Below are positions 1 through 11,112 of a stretch of DNA of 64,000 nucleotides, in pieces; within the stretch, counting starts at the first letter, position 1, and each line of letters begins with the position of its first letter. The notes under the pieces were generated by a model, which ran no database searches, had not been told where the DNA came from, and saw nothing but the letters and a program-made list of their open reading frames with translations. Location: contig OV050030.1 in assembly GCA_920105625.2 (NCBI GenBank), positions 315,691,289-315,755,288 on the forward strand. Reading direction: 5' to 3'. A program made the translations under genes and the position numbers. This DNA comes from Clusia tigrina (Eukaryota; Arthropoda; Insecta; Diptera; Clusiidae).

Positions 1-1262
1 CATGTTTTGTATATATATGGGTGGGGGTTTTTGTGTGTGTTTTGTTGTTTAATTCTGTATGGTAGAATTTTTTTTGGTCACACTGTTGTATTGTTTGTCA
101 GTTTTGTCATTTAGTGCCAGTAATTCGAATCTGTTTGTTGTATTTGGAGGGAATGACTTGCTCAGCCAATATTCTTGTAGTGTTGCGTTCATTGGTTTGT
201 TTTTCTGTTTTTTGTTTTGGTACGTTTTCGGTTGCTCTGCTCGGAATGTTTGCTATTGTTTCTATTTTTAAGTTTAGTACTCGCGAGTCTGTAGCTGTTG
301 TTGTATTTGGTGTTGTTGTCTTAGAACATATGATTGTTGCGCTTGAATAAAGCAATGTACTTGTCGGAGCTGTCGAAGCTAACGTTGTAGTACAAGAGAT
401 TTGTGTTGTGGTGTTTTTATTGATGTTGCAGCTGGTGGATAAGCCTCCATCATAGTAGTGTGTGTCACGCATTGTACACTCCACGGTGTTGCAGGATCTG
501 ACTCTGCTCTCAGCTACTTTGACAGCTAAATTAGAGCAGCCGTTACACTGAGTGGAGACAAATGAGAAATATGCATTTCTATTTGTTATTGTTTTTTGCT
601 GATGAGTGGCAGAGACACTCTTTTTAATAATGTTGTTGTCGTTTTTTTAAATGTTTTGTAAATTTTACATTTCACTTTTAATCTGTTCTTGCAAAATAAA
701 ATATTAAAATATGTAAATAAATTGCCTTTCTGTATTATCGTCTATATCGCGAAGTTCAAAGAATGAATTCAGTTTAAGCACCGTGGAAAACCGTGACAAT
801 CAAGGAGCAAGAATGAAAACGCGTCCGCACAGTTTGAAATTTCACTACTATGTGTATAAATTTGAAATGTGCTGTAAAATGAGGCAACAACGACAATTTG
901 CGTACTCTTTCTGTGTCTACCATATCCCTTTCACATTTTTTGATTAATTCTTCTTTAGCCTATATAAATTACATCCATACATATGAGGTGACTCACCAAC
1001 GGGACCATCATGCTACTATTTAACGATACGAAGATTAGAAACTTTAGGTTATTTAATATGAGTAAGACTTCAGTAGAAATAAAAGAAAAGGTGCACAAAA
1101 TATTTTTAAAGCCACATAAGCACAAACCAAAATAGTGTTGATTTAAACGTGTAACTAAGTGAAAAATTAAAATATGATATCGACTCTTCAAAAATTCCTA
1201 CTGACTCTCATTAATAAGTAAATCGAATTTACAAAGCTATTCATTTCTTTGCAATTTAACTT
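1..1262. other. AT-rich stretch without recognisable gene
   Basis: No frame here matches a family I recognise; the short open frames are low in complexity and overlap on both strands. The first 60 bases are GT-rich. Between about 690 and 830 an AATAAA-like stretch is followed by the string accgtgaca, which loosely recalls the end of an LTR and an arginine-tRNA type primer site. No coding region or second LTR supports this. From 900 to 1262 nothing is seen beyond AT-rich sequence. Confidence 0.4.
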
Positions 1263-2562
1263 TACAATAGTCTTAGTTCGTCGGAAGACAAGCCTCAAGA
1301 CAAGTTAAGGTCTTTACAGACGGAAGTAAAAATCTTCATAGAAACACAGTATGAGCAATTGAAAGCAGTAACGGGCAAAAGTGATGCCGAGATACTCTAG
1401 AGATTAACGAGGAACAGTGAGAACTTTTCGACTTTAGAACGGCAGATCCAGCATTAGGGACTATTCAGATTCCAACGGATGAGACATTTTTTCAAGCCTT
1501 CAAGGATATAAAGGAGTTGAAGTCAAACACGGAATATTTCGAGAATAAAACTAGAGAGCTTTCTGGGCAACTCCGTGAGACCGGGGAATCCGCATCATAT
1601 TTGGAGTGAGAAAATCTAGAGCGGAAGAGAATCAGGGCAACTGTTAAGCCTGGGACAGCAAGAGTAAGATCGGTATTGACTTCTCAATTACATATACAGA
1701 AAGTACTGGCTCGCTGGCCGGAGTACTTTTCACCTGAAAGAACCAATCTGGTTACTTAGCAAAAAATTGTGGTGAGTGACGATGATCAACCAGATATTTT
1801 GTCTCGGTCTACTGCAGACGGTGTCGTGCTTTTATCACCAGATAGTCCTGACTTTGAGCAAAACTCTGCTGCTCCATCCTTTGTCACGAGCCTTCTAGAA
1901 CCGAAGGAAATAGAGGTTGAGAGATGGCAGAGTTAGTTGAAGCGGTCTTTTTTGCAGAAGCAGCAATCCCTCAGCGAGCGATTACGGGTGGAATCTACTA
2001 GACTAATACGCATAGCTCCAGTACAACAACGGTAAATACGAGATGTCGGTAGGTTTGTGGGTCATTTTCCGCAACAAAAGGATGACGAATTCCTGGTCGA
2101 GAGATTCCAACAAAGAAAACCCATTTGCTCATATTGCCGCAAGCCAGATAACACTAGGGATGAGTGTCTTGCACGCAACAATACGCCCTACTGTATGAAA
2201 TGACAAGGATATGGAAATGAAGCAAGTCTACAGTGCCTACTGGCAAGGAATGGATTCAGATTAGGAGACAGCCAGCGACGCGGCACCCGGATCCGCCCAA
2301 GAGAGAAGGTGGTAGTAATTTCAACAGATCTAGAATTAATTCCACGGAAGGAACGAGCCTAACAAAAAATACATTCAACACTGGGGATAATCAGCAGCGT
2401 TCAAATTTGAGTTCCGGAGGGGAAGCAAGGATGAGCAACACCATACAGGGGTTGAAATGCTTCGCATGTGTGCGAATGCGACATCGGAGAGCGGAATGCA
2501 GGCCAAAACAATCCCAACAAATGGTCCAGGGAAACTTTCAGAAGCCCAGTCAAGGCCAATAG
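1263..2562 (+). pseudogene. Gypsy-like gag relic with zinc-knuckle region
   Basis: The 5' part (1263-1900) is recognisable only as scattered codons. These correspond to the N-terminal Gag domain of the younger copy, including a WPEYF-type segment near 1710. Around 1920 the sequence jumps directly to the MAELVEA segment at the end of the capsid, so roughly 0.7 kb of capsid is missing. From 2100 on, the nucleocapsid can be followed: a CSYCRK-type knuckle near 2130 and a second one near 2455-2510. In the second knuckle CFACVRMRHRRAEC has an Arg where the usual Gly stands. Several stops and frame changes interrupt it. This is nonfunctional nucleic-acid-binding structural protein sequence. Confidence 0.75.
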
Positions 2563-2779
2563 ACTGGAAAGCCAAGAAGAAAAATGTAAATAGGAGGCCG
2601 AAACTAGCAAACAGAGTGAATTGCGTGTCAAGCGATTTAGGGGCGCTGATCGAAGAGATGGAGGTGAATGAGGTTCAGATGGTTCTTCTTGATTAAGTTT
2701 TGATTTGGTATACAGTGGTTCTTCAAGCATTAGGGGTAGCTTTTGACAAAATTTGGAAGTATAGAACACAACCGTTTTG

Positions 2780-3110
2780 TGAACAAGAAGGCGTTGTTTC
2801 GTAGTTTGTAGAAAAGCCGATGCGTTTATCGAGATACCCTGCAAGGAGGCAGCTAGTAGAAAACCACTGCCTTTGGTAGATTCACGAGCAGACACCTGCC
2901 TCGTTAAATCTAGTGTTCTACGGAAAGTTCTGGTAATTTATGACACGACTGTGAATACTCTTAACGATACTGCTAGTGGGTGTATTAGGACACTAGGCTC
3001 AATTAGGTTGAAACACAGCATGGTCAGGGAGTAAGTTTACTAGTTGTGATACTTTTAAGAAACTGAATTGTGGGTCGGTCGAACAGATTAAGAAAAATGA
3101 TGGAAAAATT
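2780..3110 (+). pseudogene. Gypsy-like aspartic protease relic
   Basis: Codons around 2800-3030 match the retropepsin region of the younger element (24.0-24.4 kb). The active-site motif reads DSRAD, while the intact family has DSGAD, so the conserved Gly after the catalytic Asp-Ser is replaced. The following LVKSSVLRK segment is conserved. The frame breaks soon after 3030. In a live element this enzyme would cut the Gag-Pol polyprotein; this copy is dead. Confidence 0.65.
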
Positions 3111-3119
3111 ACTACAATG

Positions 3120-4255
3120 ACTGAAATTAGACCCAAGCGTAAATTCGGAAGAGAAGGCATCTATAGAAGCTATTGTGAAGTTATTTCATGAAATATTTCT
3201 GCTGGACGGGACCAGCTAAAATACTCATACCAAATAGAATACAAAATATCTACTAAAGCGGATCAGCCGCCAATTACTTAAATGCAATATAGATTGCGAC
3301 AACTACACATAGATGAAGGGAATAGTGAAGGTCGGGGGATGTTAAATGGTAGTATAATTTCACAAAGTTCGAATTCACCAATTATTTTAATACCCAAGAT
3401 GGGGGGTGCTCAGGGTCAGAAGAAGTGGAGAATGATCATTGATGTTATAAAATTGGATAACGCCACTATTAAGACAGTGATACCGATACCAAGGATAACA
3501 GAAAACCTGGACCAGTTGGGTAACAATAGATATTTTTCTACCCTTGATTCTGAAGGACACACGATAACCAGAAAACCGTATTTAGTTCCAGTTGGGGCAT
3601 TACGAATTCAATAGAATGCCGTTTTTATTAACAGAAGTCCCGACTATCTTCCAGCGGCTAATGAACCATGTGCTAATAGGCTTGCAAGGGTTCGACTGTT
3701 TTCTGTATCTCGATGATATTATAATCCATGGGAAGAATTTGCAGCAGGATTCGCAACGCCTGTGCCAAGTGCTCCAGAAACTGAACACGGAAAAGTGTAA
3801 ATTTTTGCGAAGAGAGGTGGTTTATTTGCAACACAATCAGAAAGTGGAATACGCACAGAATTTAACAATTCCAAGAAATAGAAAGAAAGTGCAAGCGTTC
3901 CTAGGACAAGTGAACTATTACAGAAAGTTCCTAGAAGGACTAGACGGGATTTCGAACCCAATATCGTCTCAAAATTATTCTCTGAGACGTGTAAAATGCT
4001 GGGGGTTAAAAAATGACACACCTACCTGTCATCCGCAAGCTAACGGGTCACTAGAATGGAGTCATCGACCGCTTTGAGAATAGTTGCGCAGTTTCGCCAA
4101 AGAGGATAAGATCAGTGGTTAACTACGGCCATGCACGTACATAACAATACTTGTAAACAGCGAAGCAAACTCCTCTTAGAATGCTCTATGGGTATGTATT
4201 TAGATGTACACTCCTGCAAGCTTGCCACATAATTTGAAGATGGAGTGCATGTATG
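3120..4255 (+). pseudogene. Gypsy-like RT fused by deletion to integrase end
   Basis: 3282-3960 encodes RT fingers and palm in two frames, including KWRMIIDV, FSTLDSE and the YLDDI catalytic motif near 3705-3720. The region then shifts at about 3965-3978 straight into sequence matching the integrase core (TCKMLG, then HPQANGSLEWSHRPL near 4030-4070). The RNase H and N-terminal integrase regions, about 1.1 kb in the younger copy, are absent. The catalytic Glu of the integrase triad is still present here (NGSLE), unlike in the younger copy. Multiple frameshifts and stops make it a pseudogene. Confidence 0.8.
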
Positions 4256-4257
4256 TT

Positions 4258-5600
4258 TCTCGTTGCTATCGTCCTTTGGCGGTAACGCAGATCAACTTGC
4301 AGCATTCTAAAGCCGCTACTGTACTCGTAAGTAGACGACTCACCCAGCTGCACACATCACCCCACATAACAACATTACAAGAGCCCTGGGTCTTTAGGGG
4401 TCGCCTCTGTGGCCTTGGCTCGTTGAAAGGGGCCACGATATTATATGACAGAAATTCGATTAGAGCTAGAGCCGGTCTTATAGTATCATCCCATCTCGCA
4501 GCGACCTGCCTCGACGCATTTTGTTGTCAGGATTTGGTTGCGGCAGAGATCAGTTTTAAGAGTATGCACGGATGGTCGAGGTTCGTGATTGCATCTGCTT
4601 ACTTTCCTTACGATTCTTTGGAGGCGCCACCACCTGGGAAGGTCGCTACTCTCGTAGGGTTCTGTGAGCGGCGCAGTCTTGGTCTGGTTCTTTGTTGCGA
4701 TGCTATAATGCCCAGCATACGATCTGGGGCAGCAGCAAGTGCAATAAGCGGGGCTCTCGACTTTTCGAGCTATCCAGCCTGAACATCCAAAATGTAGGCA
4801 GGCAGCCTACTTTTGTGACTACGAGAAGGCAGGAGGTAATTGACGTCACCCTGTCAAATCCAAGACTAGGATGGTCGATCAACCACTGGAGGCTCCTCGC
4901 CGAAGATTCGTGATCGGACCACAGATACATTGAGTTTCAGTGTGGCGAGCGGGCGCAGATGCCATTGGCCACCAGAAACCCAAGAAAAACAGACTGGCCA
5001 AAGTTCAGGGAGGCACTGCGTAGCAATTACGTGACGCCACTGAAACTTCGCAAGGAGCAGAACATTGAGGCGGCTGTTAAACTTCTCAACACCGCTCTAA
5101 CAAATAGCTTCGAGCTTGCCTGCCCAACTAGACCTCTTCTTAGCCGGACTCCTGTTCCATGGTGGAATCGAGAGCTTCAGGTGCTGAGGCGTGAGTCTAG
5201 GAAACTTTTCAACGGGGCCCCCAAGACGAATCTTGATGAGGACTGGGAACGATATCGATGTGTTCAGAGGGACTACAAGAAGTTCTGCAGTGATATCGAA
5301 TCCCTGAGTGACACGGCAAAACTGGTGAAAGTCCTGAAAAAGGACCAAACCGCTAAGCTGGGATCGCTCAGGAAACCTGATGGCTCCTATACGGAGAGGC
5401 AAAGTGAGACACTCAGCTTGCTGTTGGAGTCACACTTTCCCGAAAATCAGGTAAGCATACCCCGTCAACAACCACCTTTGGTCGGAAATGTTGTCAGGGC
5501 AGCTACACCCTCTCGACATGATTGGTATGTCGCCAGAACTGTGGCGAATGAGGCTGCTATTAGATTTGCAATCAAATCCTTTGACAGCTACACCTGACCG
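4258..5600 (+). pseudogene. LOA-like APE endonuclease domain, copy A
   Basis: This domain would nick target DNA to prime reverse transcription. QINLQHSKAA (catalytic Asn region) and QEPWVF (catalytic Glu) are intact near 4290-4390. The segment corresponding to CCDANAQHTIW in copy C is damaged here (DAIMPSIRSG, near 4700-4730) by a frameshift. A TGC to TGA change just before the SDHRYIEF motif (about 4912) adds a stop. A 36-bp in-frame deletion relative to copy C lies near 5284. The linker ends at a stop at about 5597, where the family continues into the RT. Confidence 0.8.
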
Positions 5601-7159
5601 CCCGGACTGGATGGCATATATCCGATTGTGTTGAAGGAAGGCATTGAGTTAGTGTTGGCAGCACTGAAAAAGATCTTCACTGCATTTCTCGCACTGGCCT
5701 ATGTACCACGCTCTTGGAGGATGGTGAGGGTTGCTTTCATTCGTAAGGTTGGGAGAGACGACTACACCAATCCCAAGAGCTTCAGACCTATTAGTATGAC
5801 CTCGTTCATGCTAAAGAGTTTAGAACGGCTGGTGGAGCTTCGCATGCGTAGGGATTCTCTGAAGTCGCATCCACTCTCTCCATTTCTGCATGCCTATCAA
5901 AGCGGAAAATCCTGCGAGACGGCTCTGCAAAACCTTGTTGGAAGGATAGAACGAGCCATCGAAAGGAAAGAATACGCAATAGGCATCTTTGTGGACATAG
6001 AGGGTGCGTTTGACAATGCTACTTTCGACAGTATGTGTGGCTCTGCTAGGCGGCATGGCGTAGGCCGGGCTCTAGTAAATTGGATACGTTCAATGCTGGC
6101 CCAGAGAATCATAACGGTGCGGGCGGAGGAAGATTTGCTGGTGTAGTCTGGGGTTAATAGAGGCTGTCCCCAAGGTGGCGTACTGTTTCCATTGCTCTGG
6201 TGCATGGTAATCGATCCCCTGCTTAACGCCATTAATGACTCGGGTGTCTACGCTCAGGCATACGCGGATGATGTTGGCTGTCTTGTGACAGGTCCATCCC
6301 TTACGATTGCCTGCACAAGGGTGCAGAGAACTCAGGATATGATTGACACTTGGAGCAGTGCGAATGGGCTATCGGCTAATCCTGTCAAGACTTGTATTGT
6401 CCTCTTTACCAGAGGGAGAAATCTTGATGGACTTATTCTGCCTACACTAAAAGGAGTCACTATCCAGCTATCCAAGGAAATCAAATATCGTGGAGTCATC
6501 CTTGATAACAAACTTCTTTGGAAATCACATGTCGAACTGAAGACATCCAAAGCACTGTCAGTTTTTTGGCAGTGTAAGCGTATTTTTGGTAAGACATGGG
6601 GTCTTTCCCCTAGTAAGATCCTATGGCTCTATACACATATGGTAAGACCTATTATCACCTATGCATTGATGGGTTGGATGAGCAGACTCTCTTTTGTAGG
6701 GGTCAAAAAAGCTCTATCAAAACTACAACGTGCTGTTGCCGGAGCATTTCCGACTACTCCAGGCCCGGCACTTAATGCTTTGATGAATCTTCCGCCACTA
6801 GATGGCTTCATCCGCGGAGAGGCCTTTAAGGCCATCTGCAGAGTGAAATATAGTGGCCACTGGTATGGGGTGTACTCGATATTGGACGACGGCGCAGGCA
6901 CTGACATCGATTTTGCAATCCTGTCTATGCCCCCGGACTCCATGTCGTCAACCGTCATACTAGAAAAGCGGTACAATGTGTTGCTGCCAGAGGCTCATGG
7001 TTAGAACCCGAGAACGAGCCCGGCAAACACTGCTGCCGTATTTTCACTGGTGGCTCCATGTCTGAAGACGGTTCAGGCTTGGTGTCTTCGTGGATTCTTT
7101 TGGGACCCGTCGGTTCTTTGCCCTTGGTCTGCATGCGTCTGTGGTTCAGGCGGAGGTGT
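5601..7159 (+). pseudogene. LOA-like reverse transcriptase and RNase H start, copy A
   Basis: The RT can be read from PPGLDG through SWRMVRVAFIRK, SFRPISMTSF, the FVDIEGAFDN motif (first catalytic Asp, near 6000), GCPQGG (near 6165) and AYADDV (catalytic pair, near 6260). The thumb continues to about 6990. Stops at about 5597 and 6146 and a frameshift near 7000 break the frame. RNase H starts at about 7040 with TGGS in place of the usual TDGS and is cut off at 7159. The YADD box is intact in this copy, in contrast to copy B. Confidence 0.82.
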
Positions 7160-7980
7160 CAAATGTCGCGCACTCCTCGACAGTGGCTCGCACTTGAACT
7201 TCATAATACAAAGCCTACCAAGGCAATTAGGAGTGCGTTGGCGAAAAGGGGACATTTATATTGACGGAATCGGCAATAGCAAGAAGCGAACCACAGAGAT
7301 GGTGATCATCGAATTGAAATCAAGAACCACTGGATTCACAACATACATAGAAGCGCAAATTCTTCCTAAAATCGTGTCTGATCAGCCGCAAAAAACTATG
7401 ACGTTTCACAGTGGTCAATTCCGAAAAACATTATGCTAGCAGATCCATCATTCAATGAATCAGCTCGAATTGATTTGCTGATAGGCGCAGTGTTGTTTTA
7501 CCAAACATTATGTGTCTGACAACTATCACCAGGAGAGCGGGAACAATTTTACAAAACACACTCTTCGGATGGGTAATTGGTGGTGCATACAACAGGCAAG
7601 ATACATCAAGTTCAATTGCAACTTGTGGAGTTTGCACGGACGATGAAAATCTTGAAGAATCATTGGCTAAATTCTGGCGCTTAGAAGAATGTGATGCATC
7701 CAAGTCTACTCTCAGATTAGCTGAACGACAATGTGAAGAACACTACAACCATCATACCCAACGAGGCACAGATGGCCGGTTCATTGTAAAACTTCCTTTC
7801 CAAGGATACCCTACGCATTTGGGTGAGTCAAGGGACATAGCCCTTCAACGGTTCTTCGCAGTCGAATGCAAATTAGAAAGAAATCCCGAGCTTAAGAACC
7901 AGTATGTCGCGTTTATGAGAGATTATGAATCCCTGACAGCATCAGAGGTCAGCACTGTTTCCTGCCGCACCATGCAGTGA
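7160..7980 (+). pseudogene. BEL/Pao protease and A17-type region
   Basis: CRALLDSGSHLNFI near 7164-7205 is the BEL/Pao-type aspartic protease start with the DSG active site. QLGVRW and IELKSRTTGF follow. The frame breaks at about 7437. It resumes at 7510 with the TILQNTLFGWVIGG segment, ESLAKFWRLEE and the DGRFIVKLPF segment (near 7770), all hallmarks of the region between protease and RT in BEL/Pao polyproteins. It stops at 7980 before the RT. A live copy would self-process the polyprotein; this one is interrupted by at least two frame changes. Confidence 0.8.
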
Positions 7981-8520
7981 TGAAACCAGACAGTTCCACA
8001 ACAAAATTAAGTGTCGTGTTTGATGCTTCAGCTTAAACTTCAGAAAATATATCGCTCAACGACATTCTGTTAATTGGTCCCAGCATACAAGATTATGTGG
8101 TTCAAATACTACTTCGCTTTCGGTTGTCACAATATGCCTTCACCGCTGACATTGAGAAAATGTATCGGAAAATTTGGGTTGCTAAGGAGGATCGGAAGTA
8201 CCAGCTTATCTGGTGGAGAGAAGACTCGTCGCAGCCGTTAAAATGTTATCAGCTAGCTACAGTCATATCAGTGGCTCCATACCTGGCCATTAAAACATTG
8301 CGAACACTAGCAAACCAACAAGCTCACAACTTTCGTTTCGCAGCAGCAGTAATCAATTCTAATTTCTATGTAGACTATGCAATGAGTGGGGCCAATACAT
8401 TATCTGCAGCACTCGACATTCAAACACAGTTACAAAATATGCTTGGAATATGCTTACGAAAGTGGTGCGCCAACCACCAGCATCTGTTAAAATTGTTCCA
8501 CCTAGTGATCAAGAGTTAGG
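7981..8520 (+). pseudogene. BEL/Pao reverse transcriptase, YVDY variant
   Basis: FTADIEKMYRKIWV (first catalytic Asp) near 8140-8175 and KYQLIWWR near 8200 identify the BEL/Pao RT palm. The usual YVDD box reads YVDY (near 8370-8381), so the second catalytic Asp is replaced by Tyr. The segment that normally links the two motifs is shortened, and an upstream in-frame stop near 8033 separates it from the previous region. The product would not be an active polymerase. Confidence 0.78.
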
Positions 8521-9503
8521 GTAAAACTGTAGACAACCCGGAAATGATAACATCAAGACAATGGGACTTATTAGGCAACCAATAAATGGTACATTCACTC
8601 TCAAGATAGTAACCACACAAGCAAGAAAAATCACAAAACTTGCTACGCTGTCTGACACATCTAGGCTTTTTGACCCTCTTGGATTCATTGCCCTAGTCAC
8701 CGTCACAGCCAAAATATTTCTTCAAACACTCTGGAAGCTTAACGTAGACTGGGATGCATCCTTGCCACAAAATCTTCACCCAGCGTGACAACATTTTCGC
8801 ACTGAATTAAGGGAACTACAAAAAATCAGTGTGCCACGATACATATTTAGTGTTGCATCACCCAAAAATCCCCAAATACATATCTTCGCAGATGCATCAG
8901 AGCGTGCCTATGGTGCAGTGGTTTATATACGATCATCAGATGTCCACGATACCATCACAGTACGATTCATTTGCGCAAAATCTAGAGTAGCTCCTACAAA
9001 ACAAATTACGCTGCCTAGACTACTAGAACTTTGCGCTGCTAAACTTGCGGTAGAATTAATGCAGAAGCTAAAACAAGGAGCAACATTCCTCGATGCTGAA
9101 GTGTTCTATTGGTAAGATTCCACAGCAGTCCTCGGCTGGATCAGCATATATACATTTATCGCCAATCAAATCTTTGCAATTCAACGATGGTCATCTCCAA
9201 GACAATGGCGACATGTCCGATCACAAGACAACCCAGCGGATCTAATATCAAGAGGCCTGACTCCAGGGTTGATTAATAACAGCTTTGTTTTCTACGGGCC
9301 CCGTTTTTTTACATGGATCTATCACAATCTTGCCACTTCAACCGGCTCTAGGAAAATGCGAATTAGAAGTACGCCAGGCCAAGGAATCAATAGTATCGGG
9401 CTCTGCAGTAGCAACGATCAACAAAGAATCTAACCTCTTTTCAAGCATCAATCATGGCAACTCTTTCCGCTTATTGCAAAGGATTGTAGCATACATAAAA
9501 CAG
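8521..9503 (+). pseudogene. BEL/Pao RNase H and start of integrase
   Basis: Around 8640-8790, SDTSRLFDPLGFIA is the conserved BEL/Pao connection segment. RNase H follows with IHIFADASERAYGAVVY (catalytic Asp, 8878-8925) and ITLPRLLELCAAKLA (catalytic Glu region, near 9010-9050). Stops occur at about 8786 and 9113. From about 9120 to 9270 the DSTAVLGWI and PADLISRGL-like segments lead into the integrase side. The last recognisable piece (near 9470-9500) resembles the short helix before the BEL integrase, where it is cut. Confidence 0.75.
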
Positions 9504-11112
9504 GAAAGAATACGCAATGGGCATCTTTGTGGACATAGAGGGTGTGTTTGACAATGCTACTTTCGACAGTATGTGCGGCTCTGCTAGGCGGCATGGCGTA
9601 GACCGGGCTCTAGTAAATTGGATACGTTCAATGCTGGCCCAGAGAATCATAACGGTGCGGGCGGAGGAAGATATGCTGGTGTCGTCTGGGGTTAATAGAG
9701 GCTGTCCCCAAGGTGGCGTAATGTCTCCGTTGCTCTGGTGCATGGTAATCGATCCCCTGCTTGATGCTATTAATGACTCGGGTGTCTACGCTCAGGCATA
9801 TGCAGATGAAGTTGGCTGTCTTGTGACTTATGATTGCCTGCAGAAGGGTGCAGAGAACTCAGGATATGATTGACACTTGGAGCAGTGCGAATGGGCTATC
9901 GGCTAATCCTGTCAAGACTTGTATTGTCCTCTTTACCAGAGGGAGAAATCTTGATGGACTTATTCTGCCTACACTAAAAGGAGTCACTATCCAGCTATCC
10001 AAGGAAATCAAATATCTTGGAGTCATCTTTGATAACAAACTTCTTTGGAAAACACATGTCGAACTGAAGACATCCAAAGCACTGTCAGTTTTCTGGCAGT
10101 GTAAGCGTATTTTTGGTAAGACATGGGGTCTTTCCCCTAGCAAGGTTCTATGGATCTATACAGCTATGGTAAGACCTATGCATCGGTGGGATGAGCAGAA
10201 TCTCTCTTGTAGGGGTCAAAAAAGCTCTATCAAAACTACAACGTACTGTGACTATATGTTGTACCGGAGCATTTCCGACTACTCCAGGCCCGGCACTTGA
10301 TGCTTTTGTGAATCTCCCGCCACTAGATGTCTTCATCCGCGGAGAGGCCGTTAAGGCCATCTGCAAAGTGAAACATAGTGGTCACTGGTATGGGGTGTAT
10401 TCGATATTGGACGACGGCGCAGGCACTGACATCGATTCTGCAATCATGTCTATGCCCACGGACTCCATGTCATCAACCGTCATACTAGAAAAGCGGTACA
10501 ATGTGTTGCTGCCAGAGGCTCGTTCATGGTTAGATCCCGAGAACGAGCCCGGCAAACACTGCTGCCGTATTTTCACTGATGGCTCCAGCACTGCAGACGG
10601 TTCAGGCTCTGGAGTCTTCGTGGAATCTTGTGGAACCCGTCGGTTCGTTGCCCTTGGTCTGCATGCGTCTGTGTTTCAGGCGGAGGTGTATGCGATACTT
10701 GAGGCAATGGACTTTGTTGTGGAAAACAGGTGGAAGGGCAAATCTATTTGTGTCTGCAGTGACAGCCAAGCTGCGCTCATGGCCTTTGATAGCCCTACCA
10801 CCACTTCCACGATAGTCAGGTCCTGCAAATCCAGGCGAAATTATGTTGGAAAACATAATAGTCTGACGCTGACTTGGGTACAGGGACACGCTGGCATTGC
10901 GGGTAACGAGACCTCTGACTCTTTGGCCAGGATGGGTTCTGAAGCTGTTTTTATTGGCCCTGAGCCTATTCTGGCACTCCTTTCTGCTGTCATCAAAGCC
11001 ACTGCAAACAAGTGGGTTATTTCGACCCACAAGCGAGCATGGCGGGCTGAGAGATTCTGTGGTTGGACGAAAATTATCTCTGACAATGGTTACGGTTCCT
11101 TCTCTCTTTAGG
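9502..11112 (+). mobile_element. LOA-like non-LTR retrotransposon, copy B (5' truncated)
   Basis: Similarity to copy A begins at 9502 in the middle of the RT (FVDIEGVFDN). It runs through thumb and RNase H to about 11110, after which no family similarity is visible. Copy B carries two small deletions (near 9828 and 10177) and a 12-base insertion (near 10250) relative to copy A. The two are therefore independent copies and not one element split by an insertion. RNase H is more complete here than in copy A. Confidence 0.82.
9517..11112 (+). pseudogene. LOA-like RT palm/thumb and RNase H, copy B
   Basis: RT palm with GCPQGG near 9700 and the catalytic box AYADEV near 9800, where YADD has become YADE. 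A small deletion just downstream (near 9828) shifts the frame, and another near 10177 shifts it again. The RNase H domain reads in one frame from about 10191: FTDGSS (10573-10590), FQAEVYAILEA (near 10675), CSDSQAAL (near 10757) and the GHAGIAGNETSDSLA motif (near 10885-10930). RNase H would remove the RNA template during target-primed reverse transcription. The C-terminal zinc-finger tail seen in copies E and F is not found, so the 3' end is missing. Confidence 0.8.

Larger units (their letters stand above)
1263..4255 (+). mobile_element. Old Ty3/gypsy LTR-retrotransposon relic, internally deleted
   Basis: Fragments of gag, protease, reverse transcriptase and integrase lie in the correct order and match the better preserved gypsy-like element at 19.9-30.7 kb. 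The relic is clearly diverged and full of stops and frameshifts. No LTR is visible at either end. Two internal deletions relative to the younger copy are seen: most of the capsid region near 1920, and the stretch from the end of RT to mid-integrase near 3965-3978. The 3' end gives way abruptly to a LOA-like element at about 4258. It is an older subfamily of the same lineage and cannot encode anything functional. Confidence 0.85.
4258..7159 (+). mobile_element. LOA-like non-LTR retrotransposon, copy A (truncated both ends)
   Basis: ORF2 of a LOA/I-group non-LTR element from the start of the APE endonuclease to the first part of RNase H. The 5' boundary falls where similarity to copy C (48.83 kb) begins. 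The 3' boundary is at 7159, inside RNase H, where BEL/Pao sequence starts abruptly. ORF1, the 5' UTR and the 3' tail are absent. Copy B (9502-11112) repeats 5964-7159 of this copy with high identity, and copy C overlaps its endonuclease half. Confidence 0.85.
7160..9503 (+). mobile_element. BEL/Pao LTR-retrotransposon pol fragment
   Basis: An internal pol fragment of a BEL/Pao element lies between two LOA-like pieces. The order is retropepsin-like domain, the A17-type region typical of BEL/Pao, RT, RNase H and the start of integrase. No LTRs, gag or integrase core are present. Both ends are abrupt and lie in coding sequence of the neighbouring LOA-like pieces, so this is a recombination or rearrangement fragment and not a complete insertion. 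Confidence 0.85.

Noticed and set aside
1..830. LTR with arginine-tRNA type primer site near 790-800
   Set aside because: The match is only about nine bases, no gag follows and no partner LTR was seen.
2401..2895. 164-codon minus-strand frame
   Set aside because: Antisense shadow of the old gag and protease relic; the sense strand carries the recognisable motifs.
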